NCBI GenBank assembly: GCA_030066985.1 | Contig: JASJAN010000023.1 | Span: 58,676-122,675 of the forward strand | Reading direction: 5' to 3' | From: Desulfobacterales bacterium | GTDB taxonomy: Bacteria; Desulfobacterota; Desulfobacteria; Desulfobacterales; JAHEIW01 | Length of the DNA stretch: 64,000 nt | Shown: piece by piece, positions 46,184 to 55,723 of the stretch | How positions within the stretch are numbered: the first letter of the stretch is position 1 | Layout: every line of letters begins with the position of its first letter | Made by a program: the position numbers and the translations under genes | Notes under the pieces: model-generated | What the model saw: the letters and a program-made list of their open reading frames with translations, nothing else | What the model was told of the DNA's origin: nothing | Databases searched by the model: none

Positions 46184-47158
46184 ATGGGATTTGAAGTCGA
46201 AACGGTAGTTAAAATAGCGGCCTATGGTGGTGGTGGCATCGCCATGGGTCTTGGTGCAATTGGCGCGGCAGTTGGACAGGGTTATACGGCTGCCAAGGCC
46301 AATTTGGCTGCCTCACGCAATCCCAAGATATCCGGTGATATTTTCAAAAACATGCTGGTCGGTCAGGCCATCGCCGAGTCGGCCTCGATTTTTGCCCTTG
46401 TGATCACCATTTTACTGCTGTTCGTAAAACCGCCCAGCCCCGGCCTGTTAGATGCCGCTGCGTATCTGGGTGCTGGGCTTTGTATGGGTTTTGGTGCGAT
46501 CGGATCGGGCATCGGAGCCGGCAATCCGGGCGGCGAGGCCTGTTTTGGATTATCACGGCAACCTGAAGCCGGCTCGCAATTGACGACCAATATGCTCATC
46601 GGCTCGGCGGTTTGCCAGACACCGGCGATTTTTGCCATGGTGGTGGCGCTGATGCTCATTTTCATCAAATTCGGCGGCGCGGCAGTGACGCCCACTTGGG
46701 CGGCCCTGGTGGGCGCCGGTTTGAGCACAGGTCTGGCGGCTATCGGTTCGGGTTACGGCGGCGGTCTGGCCGCCGGGGCCAGCTGTGAGGGCATCGCACG
46801 AACACCGCAGACAGTCACCAATGTTACCACCCTGATGTTGATTGGCCAAGCAGTTGCGCAAACACCATCGATTTTCGGCCTGCTCATCAGCTTTATATTG
46901 ATGTTTAAAACGTTTCCCGAGTCCGGCCTACTGATGACCCCCATGGCACTTCTGGGGGCCGGGCTTTGCATGGGACTCGGTGGAATCGGGCCCGGCATCG
47001 GCAACGGTATGGCCGCCGAAGGCGCGGTGCGATGGGTGGCCCGTAATGTGGAGCACACCAACGATCTGATGCGAATCATGTTGGTCGGCCAGGCGGTTTC
47101 ACAGTCAACGGCTATTTATTCAATGGTCATCAGCCTGGTATTGATATTTGTTGTTTAA
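46184..47158 (+). CDS. Four-hairpin (tetra-fused) F0 c subunit, one ion site of four
   Basis: A 324-residue c subunit made of four fused helical hairpins (about residues 1-81, 82-161, 162-241, 242-324). Hairpin 1 keeps Na+-type ligands at canonical positions: Q32, E65, S66 (VGQAIAESASIF; T67 is Ala). Hairpins 2-4 carry Gln in place of Glu (VCQTPAIF Q145; VAQTPSIF Q226; VSQSTAIY Q307). The Q32 site is also lost, becoming A112, G193 and N274. Loop motifs R-N/Q/T-P are kept in hairpins 1-3 but not 4. If used as a ring unit, it offers one carboxylate per eight helices. Fused two- and three-hairpin c subunits are known (Acetobacterium, archaea); this form I do not recognise. It lies 3 nt after atpB. 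Confidence 0.93.
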   Translation: MGFEVETVVKIAAYGGGGIAMGLGAIGAAVGQGYTAAKANLAASRNPKISGDIFKNMLVGQAIAESASIFALVITILLLFVKPPSPGLLDAAAYLGAGLCMGFGAIGSGIGAGNPGGEACFGLSRQPEAGSQLTTNMLIGSAVCQTPAIFAMVVALMLIFIKFGGAAVTPTWAALVGAGLSTGLAAIGSGYGGGLAAGASCEGIARTPQTVTNVTTLMLIGQAVAQTPSIFGLLISFILMFKTFPESGLLMTPMALLGAGLCMGLGGIGPGIGNGMAAEGAVRWVARNVEHTNDLMRIMLVGQAVSQSTAIYSMVISLVLIFVV

Positions 47159-47164
47159 AAGGAA

Positions 47165-47204
47165 AACCCTGCCTGCCTCGCCGAGGCCTGCGCGCAGGCG
47201 GGTT
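47165..47204 (+). promoter_or_regulatory. Hairpin between the two c-subunit genes
   Basis: AACCCTGCCTGC (47165-47176) pairs with GCAGGCGGGTT (47194-47204), and a second small palindrome GCCTCGCCGAGGC lies between them. It sits between the four-hairpin c gene and the single-hairpin c gene and could set their expression ratio. Confidence 0.5.
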
Positions 47205-47285
47205 AATCCTGTCTAATTAGAAAAACTTAAAATAAGAATCCAATTCATTTTCATCTTGCGGGACATCTTACATAAGGAGGAAAAA

Positions 47286-47537
47286 ATGGCAATCGAAGGA
47301 GCAGAAATTGTAAAAGCAGCAGCATTTATCGGTGCTGGTCTGGCCATGGGATTGGGTGCCATCGGACCGGGTGTCGGTCAGGGCATGGTTGCAGCCAAAG
47401 CGTGTGAGGCCATCGGAAAAAATCCCAAAGAAGCCGGCTTGCTGACAAGGACCATGCTGGTGGGGCAGGCAGTCTCCGAATCAACCGGCATTTATTCATT
47501 GGTTGTCGCGCTGTTACTTTTATTTGTGGTCTATTAA
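47286..47537 (+). CDS. atpE: ATP synthase F0 subunit c, Na+-type single hairpin
   Basis: An 83-residue c subunit of normal form. It carries the complete Na+ signature Q32, V63, E65, S66, T67 ([23 protein letters not shown]), and its loop is GKNPKEAG. It would bind one Na+ per monomer. ATG at 47286 has AGGAGG close upstream; an earlier ATG (47256) has no family support. It lies after the four-hairpin c gene in the same operon. How the two c types share one ring, or whether they form separate rings, cannot be told from sequence. Confidence 0.96.
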   Translation: MAIEGAEIVKAAAFIGAGLAMGLGAIGPGVGQGMVAAKACEAIGKNPKEAGLLTRTMLVGQAVSESTGIYSLVVALLLLFVVY

Positions 47538-47582
47538 GACCAACATGTCACAAATCTAACCGCACCGAGTGGAAAACGAAAC

Positions 47583-48038
47583 ATGGAGATTGTCAGCAAT
47601 ATTGCGCTTATCAGTATCAACGAAACATTAATCGTTCAGGTGATCTCTTTTCTGATTTTTCTGTTTATTATCAACCGAATTATGTTTCGTCCGCTGCGCC
47701 AGGTCATGGATGAAAGAAAATCACACATTGACCAGATCCAGCTGGATATCGACAATGCGCACAGCGAATATGAAAAGCTGACCGATCAGATACAGGCGCA
47801 CGAAAATGATGTCAGAAATGAGGCCTCCCAGCAAAGGCTGCAACTGACGGCCAAAGGCCAGCAGCAGGCGACGGATATCATCGCATCTACCCGGGAAGAG
47901 ATAAACGCCATGAAGATCGAGACTGAAAAGGAAGTCGATCTCCAGATTGCAACCGCCCGGAAGCGGGTCCAGATGGAGGCCGAAGACCTGTCAAAACAGA
48001 TTATAGCCACGGTTTTGCATCGGAGTCAGGAATCATGA
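47583..48038 (+). CDS. atpF': ATP synthase F0 subunit b'
   Basis: A 151-residue peripheral stalk protein: one N-terminal membrane helix (VISFLIFLFIINRIMF), then a long charged coiled coil (DERKSHIDQIQLDIDN, KIETEKEVDLQIATARKR). Its end overlaps the next gene by 4 nt (ATGA). Having both b and b' is usual in split-stator F-ATPases of many anaerobes and photosynthetic bacteria. Confidence 0.9.
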   Translation: MEIVSNIALISINETLIVQVISFLIFLFIINRIMFRPLRQVMDERKSHIDQIQLDIDNAHSEYEKLTDQIQAHENDVRNEASQQRLQLTAKGQQQATDIIASTREEINAMKIETEKEVDLQIATARKRVQMEAEDLSKQIIATVLHRSQES

Positions 48039-48622
48039 TGTCCAAAAGACAAATTGTTTCTTATAGCGGCTATGTGTTTGTCGTTATGACAGCACTGATG
48101 GTGTGCTGTCCCGATGCGCTGGCAGCCGAAAACACCGAGGACTGGCGCCCCTTATTTGATCTGGTCATGCGATGGCTAAATTTTGCGATCATCGCCATTG
48201 TTCTGTTTAAGTTTGGCCGCAAACCGATCAAAGACTTCTTGGCAAACCGCCGCGAAGAGATCGATTACCAGATTAAAAAATTTGAACAGCAAAAAGAAGC
48301 CGCGGCCGAAAAAGTTCAAGAAGCAACGAATATATTGAATGAAAGCACCGATCGATTCGAACAGATCAAAGAAAGAATCATTAAAGACGGTGAAAGGAAA
48401 AAACAGCAAATCATTGAAAAGGCCCAAGAGGAAAGCCGGATGCTGCTCGAAGGCGCCCAGCGTAAGATCCGAAATCAGATCGTGGAGGCCAGAACTCTAA
48501 TTCGCTCCGAGCTTATCGATTCTGCCATCGCGCTGGCAGAAAAAAGACTACCCGATGAAATCACTTCAGCTGATGAACAGAAACTGATCGAACACTACAT
48601 GAAATCGACGACCCGTAAATAA
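48035..48622 (+). CDS. atpF: ATP synthase F0 subunit b
   Basis: A 195-residue stalk subunit with a signal-like first helix (VFVVMTALMVCCPDALA), a membrane helix (FDLVMRWLNFAIIAIVLFKF) and a coiled coil (KKFEQQKEAAAEKVQEA, KIRNQIVEARTLIRSELI). It overlaps b' by 4 nt and is the last F0 gene. No delta, alpha, gamma, beta or epsilon gene follows; the next gene is a cytidylate-kinase-like protein. F1 must be encoded elsewhere or shared with another operon. Confidence 0.9.
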   Translation: MMSKRQIVSYSGYVFVVMTALMVCCPDALAAENTEDWRPLFDLVMRWLNFAIIAIVLFKFGRKPIKDFLANRREEIDYQIKKFEQQKEAAAEKVQEATNILNESTDRFEQIKERIIKDGERKKQQIIEKAQEESRMLLEGAQRKIRNQIVEARTLIRSELIDSAIALAEKRLPDEITSADEQKLIEHYMKSTTRK

Positions 48623-48669
48623 CCCCAAAAACGATGTGGTCATGGAAAGAGACGAGGGAAGCTAAAATA

Positions 48670-49347
48670 ATGGCCAAAAAAGAACAATCCGTTGAACAGT
48701 TTGTAAAACAACAAATCAGAAAATGGGAAATCCCTGCCCCCAAAGCGGACCAAAAACCGGAGGTGCGCATTTCGGTGATTACTTTGAGTATGGAACCGGG
48801 TAGCGGCGGCAGTCTCGTTGCCCAGAAAGCGGCCGAACGGTTGGGGTTTGATTATTTTCATCAGGATATTATTCGAGACATCGCTAAAAGTGCTAAAATA
48901 CGGGCCAGCGTCATCGATACGATTGAAAAGGAGCGCCTTTCCGGAATAGATGATTTTATTGCCTCCCTTTATAAAAACCAATACCTCTATCCCGGTATCT
49001 ATATGGAGCACCTCTTAAAGGTGATCAACACGATTGCACAACATGGCCGTGCGGTCATCATTGGCAGAGGTGCCAATTTTATTTTGCCGCCGGAGGAAAG
49101 ATTCAGTGCTCGCGTGATCGCACCGCTGGAAATTCGCATACAGAATGTTGTGCGTACCTATGGTATCAAAGAGGAAGAGGCCAGACGGCGTGTGATCAGA
49201 AGAGAAGCAAAGCGGGGAGCGTTTGTCAGAAAATCCTACGACGCGGACATATCCGATCCTGAAAATTATGATCTAATCATTAATACCGGCAAAATGCCCA
49301 TTGAATCGGCAGTGGAAGCGATCATAGCGGCTGTCAAAAGAATTTAA
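48670..49347 (+). CDS. Cytidylate kinase-like protein (downstream of F0 operon)
   Basis: A 225-residue protein, paralogous to the one at 44067-44675. It has a P-loop-like SMEPGSGGSLVAQKAAERLG after a basic N-terminal extension (KKEQSVEQFVKQQIRKWEIP), FDYFHQDIIRDIAK, VIIGRGANFILPP and YGIKEEEARRRVIRREAK. ATG at 48670 is chosen as the start of the conserved part; an ATG at 48634 would add 12 residues. It lies 48 nt after atpF on the same strand, so co-transcription with F0 is possible. Confidence 0.82.
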   Translation: MAKKEQSVEQFVKQQIRKWEIPAPKADQKPEVRISVITLSMEPGSGGSLVAQKAAERLGFDYFHQDIIRDIAKSAKIRASVIDTIEKERLSGIDDFIASLYKNQYLYPGIYMEHLLKVINTIAQHGRAVIIGRGANFILPPEERFSARVIAPLEIRIQNVVRTYGIKEEEARRRVIRREAKRGAFVRKSYDADISDPENYDLIINTGKMPIESAVEAIIAAVKRI

Positions 49348-49367
49348 GACGGACAGGTTTTTCTTTT

Positions 49368-49784
49368 TTACTTCGGGCCTTCCTCGATATCCGTGCTAAC
49401 TTCGGACGCGTCCATATTGGGAATCGTACACTCCTGGCCAAAAGGCACACAGGCGTCGGTCGGATACACCCCCTTAAGCTCATCTGTAATCGTCCCTTTC
49501 CAGAGCTGCACACCTACCAGATAGGCAATGCGGCCAATCCGATGCGCCCCCACCGGTGCTGTCAGAAATATAAAGCAAATGGTTGCCAGCGCACGGGTGG
49601 CCACCCCCAGATCCTCGAAATACAGCGCCAGGGCAAACATTAAGGTACCGACACCGATGGTGGCTGCTTTAGTGCTGCAGGACATTCGTAAAAACAGATC
49701 CGGCATGCGCAGCATACCCAGACCGGCGACCAGCATGAAGAAGGCGCCGATGACAAGCAATGCGGATATCAGAATCTCACTCAT
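49368..49784 (-). CDS. mrpG: Mrp Na+/H+ antiporter subunit G
   Basis: A 138-residue membrane protein with three helices, of the MnhG/MrpG family (LISALLVIGAFFMLVAGLGM, then RMPDLFLRMSCSTKAATIGVG). The C-terminal tail is acidic. It is the last gene of mrpABCDEFG. ATG at 49784 has GGAGG eight nt upstream and overlaps the mrpF stop by 4 nt. Confidence 0.92.
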   Translation of the reverse strand: MSEILISALLVIGAFFMLVAGLGMLRMPDLFLRMSCSTKAATIGVGTLMFALALYFEDLGVATRALATICFIFLTAPVGAHRIGRIAYLVGVQLWKGTITDELKGVYPTDACVPFGQECTIPNMDASEVSTDIEEGPK

Positions 49785-50056
49785 GGCCGGCCCCTCCATT
49801 TTTCAATATAATAAGAAAAGGCAATCACGCTTAAAAAAGATATAATGGCCCAGGCACTGGCCACATCCAGCAAAACCGCCTGGTTGGTGGTGATGGCTGA
49901 CACCACGATGATACCGGCGGCGTTAATCGATATTAACTCAAAGGCAATGATACGATCCGGCAACGTCGGCCCCAGAAGCAGACGAATAAAGCCCAGCACA
50001 AGGGTTAAGCTCAACAGCGGGAAAACAATGAATTGAATGGTCGCCTGCAGAATCAT
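49781..50056 (-). CDS. mrpF: Mrp Na+/H+ antiporter subunit F
   Basis: A 91-residue MnhF/MrpF protein with three helices (FIVFPLLSLTLVLGFIRLLL, FELISINAAGIIVVSAI, WAIISFLSVIAFSYYIE). The LGPTLPDRI motif is typical. It overlaps the preceding and following genes by 4 nt each, which is tight coupling. Confidence 0.93.
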   Translation of the reverse strand: MILQATIQFIVFPLLSLTLVLGFIRLLLGPTLPDRIIAFELISINAAGIIVVSAITTNQAVLLDVASAWAIISFLSVIAFSYYIEKWRGRP

Positions 50057-50541
50057 TTAAACACCTCCATAACCCGCCGCTCCATGCGCAGCTTAATATC
50101 CTGCTTGAATTGCTCCACGTCGTGTACGTGCATGGCATGAATATAAAGTGTTTTACGATCCGGGGAAACATCCAGACTGAGGGTGCCCGGTGTCAATGTA
50201 ATCAGGTTGGCCAGAACTGTAATTTCCAGATCGGATTTCGCATCCAGTGGTAACGCGATGATCGCCGCCCGCATCTGAAAGCCCGGGGTTAGAACTTCAT
50301 AAGCCACCCGCAAATTGGCTACCAGCAGCTCCCAGACAAAGAAAAAGAAAAATCCAATAAAGCGAAAGAAACGGCTTATATAGACAATCAGGGTAATATC
50401 CGCCGGAGAGCTGATCAGCCACAAGGCCAGCGTGCTGATGGCAAAGCCGACGGCAAAATTGGCGAAGGTAAAGGCGCCGGTCAGCGCCATCCAGACCAGT
50501 GGCAGAAAAATATTTCCTAAAAAAACATTGATCTGTTTCAA
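50053..50541 (-). CDS. mrpE: Mrp Na+/H+ antiporter subunit E
   Basis: A 162-residue MnhE/MrpE protein: two or three N-terminal helices (LVWMALTGAFTFANFAVGFA; FIGFFFFFVWELLVANLRVA) and a soluble C-terminal domain with NLITLTPGTLSLDVSPDRKTL, the family signature. The start is TTG at 50541 behind a G-rich GGGGGG ribosome-binding site; no in-frame ATG is nearer. Confidence 0.92.
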   Translation of the reverse strand: MKQINVFLGNIFLPLVWMALTGAFTFANFAVGFAISTLALWLISSPADITLIVYISRFFRFIGFFFFFVWELLVANLRVAYEVLTPGFQMRAAIIALPLDAKSDLEITVLANLITLTPGTLSLDVSPDRKTLYIHAMHVHDVEQFKQDIKLRMERRVMEVFK

Positions 50542-50542
50542 T

Positions 50543-52054
50543 TTATTTCCCCCCTAAAACGGCATCAATGTATCCGGTCGGATTCAGCAGCTGCTCGGCG
50601 GCTTGAGTGGCCAGCTCGAAAAAAGGCTGTGACATCAGTCCGATGGTTAACGTTAGCGCACCCAGCAGGATCATCGGCAGATACAGGGCAGTTTTTTGTG
50701 CAAGGCTGAAGGTTTTCCAGGATTGCTCTGCGCTGTTTGCAGCTGTATGGGGCGTATCGCCCCAGAAAGCCGCTGCCCAGATCTTGGCCATCGAAAACAG
50801 GGTTAAGAGCCCCACGCCCAGAGCAGTGGCAGCAATGATATAGCCCGTCATATCCAGACTGGCTTTCACCAGAATCAGCTTGGCCCAGAATCCTGACAGG
50901 GGCGGGATGCCGGCCAGCGAAAAGGCGGAAATCATAAAAATCGCCGTTAGCGCCGGAGCAGTCTGGAAAAGGCCGCCGAGTCGATCCAGTTGATATGACC
51001 CCTGTAGCCTGCGCGCCACGCCACTGACCAGAAACAAATTGGTTTTAACAATGATGTGATGCATAATGTAAAAAATCGATCCGGCCAACGCCAGGGGCGT
51101 AAACAGCCCCAAACCCAGAACCATGTAGCCGACCTGACTGATGATGTGAAAGGACAGGATCCGGCGAAACTCATTTTGGGTCATGGCGCCTAGCACACCC
51201 GTTACCATCGTCAGGCCGGAAATAACCAGGATAATATTGTGTGTGTAACCAATGTCCTGCGAGAACAATAGTGTAAACACGCGAATCAACGTATAAACAC
51301 CAACCTTGGTCAGCAAACCGGCAAAAATGGCCGAAACTGCCACAGGTGGCGTATGATAAGACGCCGGCAGCCAGAAAAATAACGGAAATAGAGCGGATTT
51401 AATGCCAAAGGCCACCAGAAAAAGCATGGACAAGGTACTGACGACGCCGGCATGTTGACCATTGCCGATCTGGTGGGATAAATCCGCCATGTTGAGGGTG
51501 CCGAGCATCCCGTACAAAATGCCCAGGGCAGTTAAAAACAAGGCCGAAGAAATTAAGTTGAGCGTCACGTACTTAATGGCGCCTTCTAATTGGTGCCGTT
51601 CGCCTCCTAACGCCAGCAGAATGAAAGACGATATCAACATCACCTCAAACCAGACGTAGAGATTGAAAAGATCCCCGGTTAAGAACACACCGCTGACGCC
51701 CATCAGCAAAAAATGGAAAAAGGCATAGTAGCCAAATGACTCCCGCCCTCTGTCCATACTGGTCAGGGAATAGATAACAACGGCAAAGCCCATCAAGGCA
51801 CCCAACACCGTCATGATGGCGCTCAACAAATCGGCCACCAGCGTAATACCAAATGGTGCCGGCCAGTTGCCCACCTGGGTGGCGAAGATGCCGTCCTGCC
51901 AGACCATCCATAGCAACAAAAGCGCCACGAACAGATGGGCGGCAGACCCCAGCGCACCCAGCAGACGCTGAGCCTTCCGGTGCCGCCACAGCAGCAGGCA
52001 AAAGGCTGCTGTGGTCAATGGAATCAGAATCGGTAATATCAATAACAGCTTCAT
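50543..52054 (-). CDS. mrpD: Mrp Na+/H+ antiporter subunit D
   Basis: A 503-residue proton-channel-type subunit related to complex I NuoM/N, with about 14 helices. Conserved charged residues are in [16 protein letters not shown] (Glu of helix 5) and [20 protein letters not shown] (Lys of helix 7). It overlaps mrpC through ATGA. It works with MrpA as one of the two ion-conducting arms. Confidence 0.94.
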   Translation of the reverse strand: MKLLLILPILIPLTTAAFCLLLWRHRKAQRLLGALGSAAHLFVALLLLWMVWQDGIFATQVGNWPAPFGITLVADLLSAIMTVLGALMGFAVVIYSLTSMDRGRESFGYYAFFHFLLMGVSGVFLTGDLFNLYVWFEVMLISSFILLALGGERHQLEGAIKYVTLNLISSALFLTALGILYGMLGTLNMADLSHQIGNGQHAGVVSTLSMLFLVAFGIKSALFPLFFWLPASYHTPPVAVSAIFAGLLTKVGVYTLIRVFTLLFSQDIGYTHNIILVISGLTMVTGVLGAMTQNEFRRILSFHIISQVGYMVLGLGLFTPLALAGSIFYIMHHIIVKTNLFLVSGVARRLQGSYQLDRLGGLFQTAPALTAIFMISAFSLAGIPPLSGFWAKLILVKASLDMTGYIIAATALGVGLLTLFSMAKIWAAAFWGDTPHTAANSAEQSWKTFSLAQKTALYLPMILLGALTLTIGLMSQPFFELATQAAEQLLNPTGYIDAVLGGK

Positions 52055-52398
52055 GTATCCGTCGTCTTCATCTCATCGAGTGAAGTTGCGGCAGTTGACT
52101 TAAAGGTGCGGCTGAAAAGAACCAGTGCAAAAGCCAAAACGCCGAAAGAAATAACAATGGCCGTTAAAATTAAAGCCTGGGGCAGCGGGTCGGCAGTGGT
52201 TTCAATCCCGCGCAATGCATCCGCCGGTATCAGGGGCGCTTTGCCGCGAATCAAACCGGCAGCCACGAAAATCAGCAGGTTGATGGCATTGGAAAGCAGC
52301 ACCAGCCCAATGATCAGGCGCACCGGGGATCTGGACATGAGCAAATAAATACCACATCCGAATACCCCTCCTACAACAATGGCTGCCAGAATTTCCAC
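52051..52398 (-). CDS. mrpC: Mrp Na+/H+ antiporter subunit C
   Basis: A 115-residue NuoK-like three-helix subunit ([61 protein letters not shown]). The [13 protein letters not shown] stretch is family-typical. The start is GTG at 52398 with AAGGAG six nt upstream. Confidence 0.93.
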   Translation of the reverse strand: MEILAAIVVGGVFGCGIYLLMSRSPVRLIIGLVLLSNAINLLIFVAAGLIRGKAPLIPADALRGIETTADPLPQALILTAIVISFGVLAFALVLFSRTFKSTAATSLDEMKTTDT

Positions 52399-52399
52399 C

Positions 52400-52816
52400 T
52401 TAATCTCCTTCCGCCAGAGTTAAAATAATCGTCAAAACCGCCCCGATCACCACCAGGTAAACCCCCAGATCAAAAAAAATGGGGGTTCCCAGATGCCAGA
52501 TTTCCTCTGCGCTGATATGAATTTCTCCCCACCGGCCGGTCATAAAGGGCTTTCCGGATATAAGGGAAACACAGCCACTTCCTAAGGCCAGCAGCAAGCC
52601 GACGCCAAGGAGCGTTCGCGGTGATATGCGCAGCAACGCCAGCGTGCTTTGAACGTCGTAGGTATAGCTATGAAGGATAAATGTGGTTGAAGCCACCAAC
52701 CCGCCGATAAAACCGCCCCCCGGGAGGTTATGACCGCGAAACAGCATAAATGCTGAAAACAACAGCAGCATGGGCATTAAAATTCGCGTTGCCGTATTTA
52801 GAATCACCGATTGCAT
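52400..52816 (-). CDS. mrpB: Mrp Na+/H+ antiporter subunit B
   Basis: A 138-residue MnhB/MrpB protein with four helices. [21 protein letters not shown] is the family signature. In this system the C-terminal part of MrpA also carries a related domain. A palindromic repeat separates mrpB from mrpA within the operon, in a 178-nt gap. Confidence 0.92.
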   Translation of the reverse strand: MQSVILNTATRILMPMLLLFSAFMLFRGHNLPGGGFIGGLVASTTFILHSYTYDVQSTLALLRISPRTLLGVGLLLALGSGCVSLISGKPFMTGRWGEIHISAEEIWHLGTPIFFDLGVYLVVIGAVLTIILTLAEGD

Positions 52817-52894
52817 GTGTGTACCTGTAACCCGTTTACCTGGGGTAAAAGCTAACCCAGTTTAAAATGAAGATTCAAATCATATAACCATCAT

Positions 52895-52999
52895 GTTAGC
52901 CGGTTGCCCGTTAGCCCGTTGGCCCGTTTCGAGTTTTATAACCTGCTCAACTGGGCTATCCCGGCTCACGAGGACCTTCGGCCAGCAAACCGGCTTAAC
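52895..52999. repeat. CCCGTT/AACGGG-word palindrome inside the mrp operon, copy 4
   Basis: GTTAGCCGGTTGC (52895-52907) faces GCAAACCGGCTTAAC (52985-52999). Inside are the repeated words CCCGTTAGCCCGTTGGCCCG and the reverse-type word CTCAACTGGGC. The right arm includes the mrpA stop codon. Confidence 0.6.
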
Positions 53000-55319
53000 T
53001 TTCCTCAGGCATTTTTACGGCCTCACTGTCTTCCGGCTTCAGCTTCAGCAGTGTGTAGACCCCCACACCGGCTAGGGCCAGCACCGTAATTTCGCCCAGG
53101 GTGTCCAACGCACGAAAATCGACGATAATGACATTGACGATGTTCCTGCCGTGCGCCAGGACATAACTGTTTTCCGCGAAAAATCCGGATAGGCGCGAGC
53201 CTTCGCGCACGCTGAGGGCCACCAGGACTAAGACCGACATCAGCAGTCCGCTGGCGATTGCCACCAGGGCATTGCGCAACCGGTGAACGTGCGCAAATTC
53301 CTCTGTCAATTTTGGCAATCGGTAAATTACCCAGACAAAAAGAATTACCGTCATGGTCTCAATCAGAAACTGGGTCATCGCCAGGTCCGGCGCCCCAAAG
53401 TCAACGAATATCAATGCAAGCCCATATCCGATCACACCCATGGCAACGATGGCGCCGATCCGCGAGGGCACCCAGACGGTTACAAAAGCAGCCGCCAGCA
53501 TTAAAATTGCCACGATCAGCTCAAAGGATCGAATATCGCCAATTTCAAGCGAAAAATGAACCCCCCCCTTGTAGACAAGCGTGTATCCGACCAGTGCCAG
53601 GGTGGTTAGAATAATGGCCAGAACATAGTGATGCAGATAACCGCTTTGCAGCACGCGTGTTTGCCAGGCGGCCAGTTTCTTTAGACCTTCAAGCGAGCCG
53701 AAATACCATGCCGCCGGCCCCCGGGCGGTCAGCCAGACCACTCGTTGCGCCAATTGACGCACAGCGGTATGGATCAGATAAATCACGACACCGCAGGCAA
53801 CCGTTAGGCCGCTCAGAGCCAGCATGGGTGTCAATCCGTGCCACAAGGCCAGATGCATGTCCACCGGTCGGGCGATGACCGCAGAAACCGCACGTGCCAC
53901 CGCCGATTGAGTGACCAAATCGGGGAATAGTCCCAGAATCAGCCCCAGCACTGCGGGCAAAACAGGACCCAGCCAGAGATTCAGTGTCAGTTGATGCGCT
54001 TTGGTATGGGGCTTATCGGCAGCGCCAAAAAATGGGCGCAAAATGATAATACCGGCTGCGGCCAGTAAAATGGCATTGGCCAAAATTGCGGCCGCAACCC
54101 ACAACCAGCGAAATCCGTTGATCGATAAGAGAGATTCATAAATCAACTCTTTGCCGACAAAACCCAGCAGTGGCGGCAGCCCAGCCATCGAAACCGCTGC
54201 CAGAACAACCGCAAAGGTTATTAGCGGCATCTGGCGGGATAAACCTTTAAGCCGGCTTAAATCACGACTGCCGGCTTCATGATCGATCACGCCGGCGGAC
54301 AAGAACAACGATCCTTTGTAAAGTGCATGCACAACCAGAAAAACCATGGCAGCCTGGATCGACAGCGGTGTGCCGAGCCCTGTCAAGAATACCAGGGTGC
54401 CCAAACCATTGACCGTTGAATAAGCCAACAAAAGTTTGAAGTCGGTTTGAACCAATGCCATCAGGGCCCCAGTCACCACCGTAGCAGCACCGACAAAAGT
54501 GAGTGTCAGCTGCCAGATGTCGGTGCCCCCCAGTACCGGGCTCAAGCGCAGCAACAAATAGACACCGGCTTTGACCATTGTTGCCGAATGCAAAAATGCG
54601 CTGACCGGCGCCGGCCCCTCCATGGCCGATGGCAACCAGAAGTGAAACGGGACTTGGGCGGATTTGGTGAATGCACCCAGCAATACCAGAATCAATATCG
54701 GAATATACAGGACATTGCCCCGGATCATATCCCCACGAGTCAACAGCTCGCTGAGTTCCAGGCTTCCGGTCGCCCAACCCATTAAGAGCATTCCTGCCAG
54801 CAGCGCCAGACCACCGGTTCCGGTAACCAAAAGCGCCTGCAGGGCAGCCGTGCGGGCGGATTCCCGCTGGTGGTCAAAACCGATTAGAAAATATGAGCTG
54901 AGGCTGGTCAGCTCCCAGAAGACAAAAAGACTGATGAGATTGCCGGCTAAAACCACACCCAGCATCGAGGCCTTAAAGAACAGTAGGAAGGTGTAAAAAC
55001 GGCCGAGGTTGACATGACCGGATAGATACCCGCCGGAGTAAATCACAATCAAGGTGCCAATGCCGCATATCAGCAGTGAAAAAACCAGGCTGAGACCGTC
55101 CAGATAAAATGACAGGTTTACCCCCAGGCTGGGAACCCAGTTATGGGACTCGATGATAATCTGACCGCCATTGATCTGTGCTATTTTAGTTGCAAAAAAA
55201 ACCGTCAGTGCCAGCGGTAAAATGCTCAGCACCCAGCCGGCTCTGTTGGGCAGCAACCGCTGCACCCCAGGTGCTATCAGTGCCAGAATAAAGATCGAAA
55301 CAACTGCCGCCAATATCAT
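52995..55319 (-). CDS. mrpA: Mrp Na+/H+ antiporter subunit A
   Basis: The largest subunit, 774 aa with about 20 helices. The N-terminal two thirds are NuoL-like, with the charged residues in [19 protein letters not shown] (Glu) and [19 protein letters not shown] (Lys), and [15 protein letters not shown]. The C-terminal third carries an MbhD/DUF4040-type domain ([20 protein letters not shown]) and a MrpB-like end ([19 protein letters not shown]). ATG at 55319 has GGAG eight nt upstream; a GTG three codons earlier is less well spaced. It is first in mrpABCDEFG. Confidence 0.94.
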   Translation of the reverse strand: MILAAVVSIFILALIAPGVQRLLPNRAGWVLSILPLALTVFFATKIAQINGGQIIIESHNWVPSLGVNLSFYLDGLSLVFSLLICGIGTLIVIYSGGYLSGHVNLGRFYTFLLFFKASMLGVVLAGNLISLFVFWELTSLSSYFLIGFDHQRESARTAALQALLVTGTGGLALLAGMLLMGWATGSLELSELLTRGDMIRGNVLYIPILILVLLGAFTKSAQVPFHFWLPSAMEGPAPVSAFLHSATMVKAGVYLLLRLSPVLGGTDIWQLTLTFVGAATVVTGALMALVQTDFKLLLAYSTVNGLGTLVFLTGLGTPLSIQAAMVFLVVHALYKGSLFLSAGVIDHEAGSRDLSRLKGLSRQMPLITFAVVLAAVSMAGLPPLLGFVGKELIYESLLSINGFRWLWVAAAILANAILLAAAGIIILRPFFGAADKPHTKAHQLTLNLWLGPVLPAVLGLILGLFPDLVTQSAVARAVSAVIARPVDMHLALWHGLTPMLALSGLTVACGVVIYLIHTAVRQLAQRVVWLTARGPAAWYFGSLEGLKKLAAWQTRVLQSGYLHHYVLAIILTTLALVGYTLVYKGGVHFSLEIGDIRSFELIVAILMLAAAFVTVWVPSRIGAIVAMGVIGYGLALIFVDFGAPDLAMTQFLIETMTVILFVWVIYRLPKLTEEFAHVHRLRNALVAIASGLLMSVLVLVALSVREGSRLSGFFAENSYVLAHGRNIVNVIIVDFRALDTLGEITVLALAGVGVYTLLKLKPEDSEAVKMPEES

Positions 55320-55574
55320 CTGAACCACTCCTGCCTGAAATACTTGTCAGCAATCCGAAATCGAATCTGCCGGTTTTAGAACTGGAAAAATAAGGAAAAT
55401 TAACTGGATAATAGTTAGGGACCGCCCTGAAATCGTCACCTGAGTGTTGCGGTAACTATTTCATATTCTTAAAGCAAATAAAATAAAAATAATCAACTTC
55501 GTCTATAAGTCAAAGCGTGAGGCAGCTTCTATTTATCACCTTGACTTAAATTCTGTTTGTCTATATCTCCGTGG

Positions 55575-55702
55575 CAGGTTCAAGGTTCAGCGTTCAAGGG
55601 TTCTAGGTTCAGAGATCAGAGGACGGAGAACAAAAGTCAGGTACAATAGTATTTCTCTTATTTCTACCATCTGTCTTCTGACCTCTGAACTCTGTCATCT
55701 GA
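55575..55702. repeat. GGTTCA-word palindrome
   Basis: CAGGTTCAAGGTTCAGCG and GGTTCTAGGTTCAGAG on the left, with CTTCTGACCTCTGAACTCTG on the right. It lies in the 404-bp space between divergent mrpA and the tautomerase-GNAT gene. The rest of that space shows no clear promoter or gene. Confidence 0.5.
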
Positions 55703-55723
55703 TTAATACTAAGGAGAAGATAA

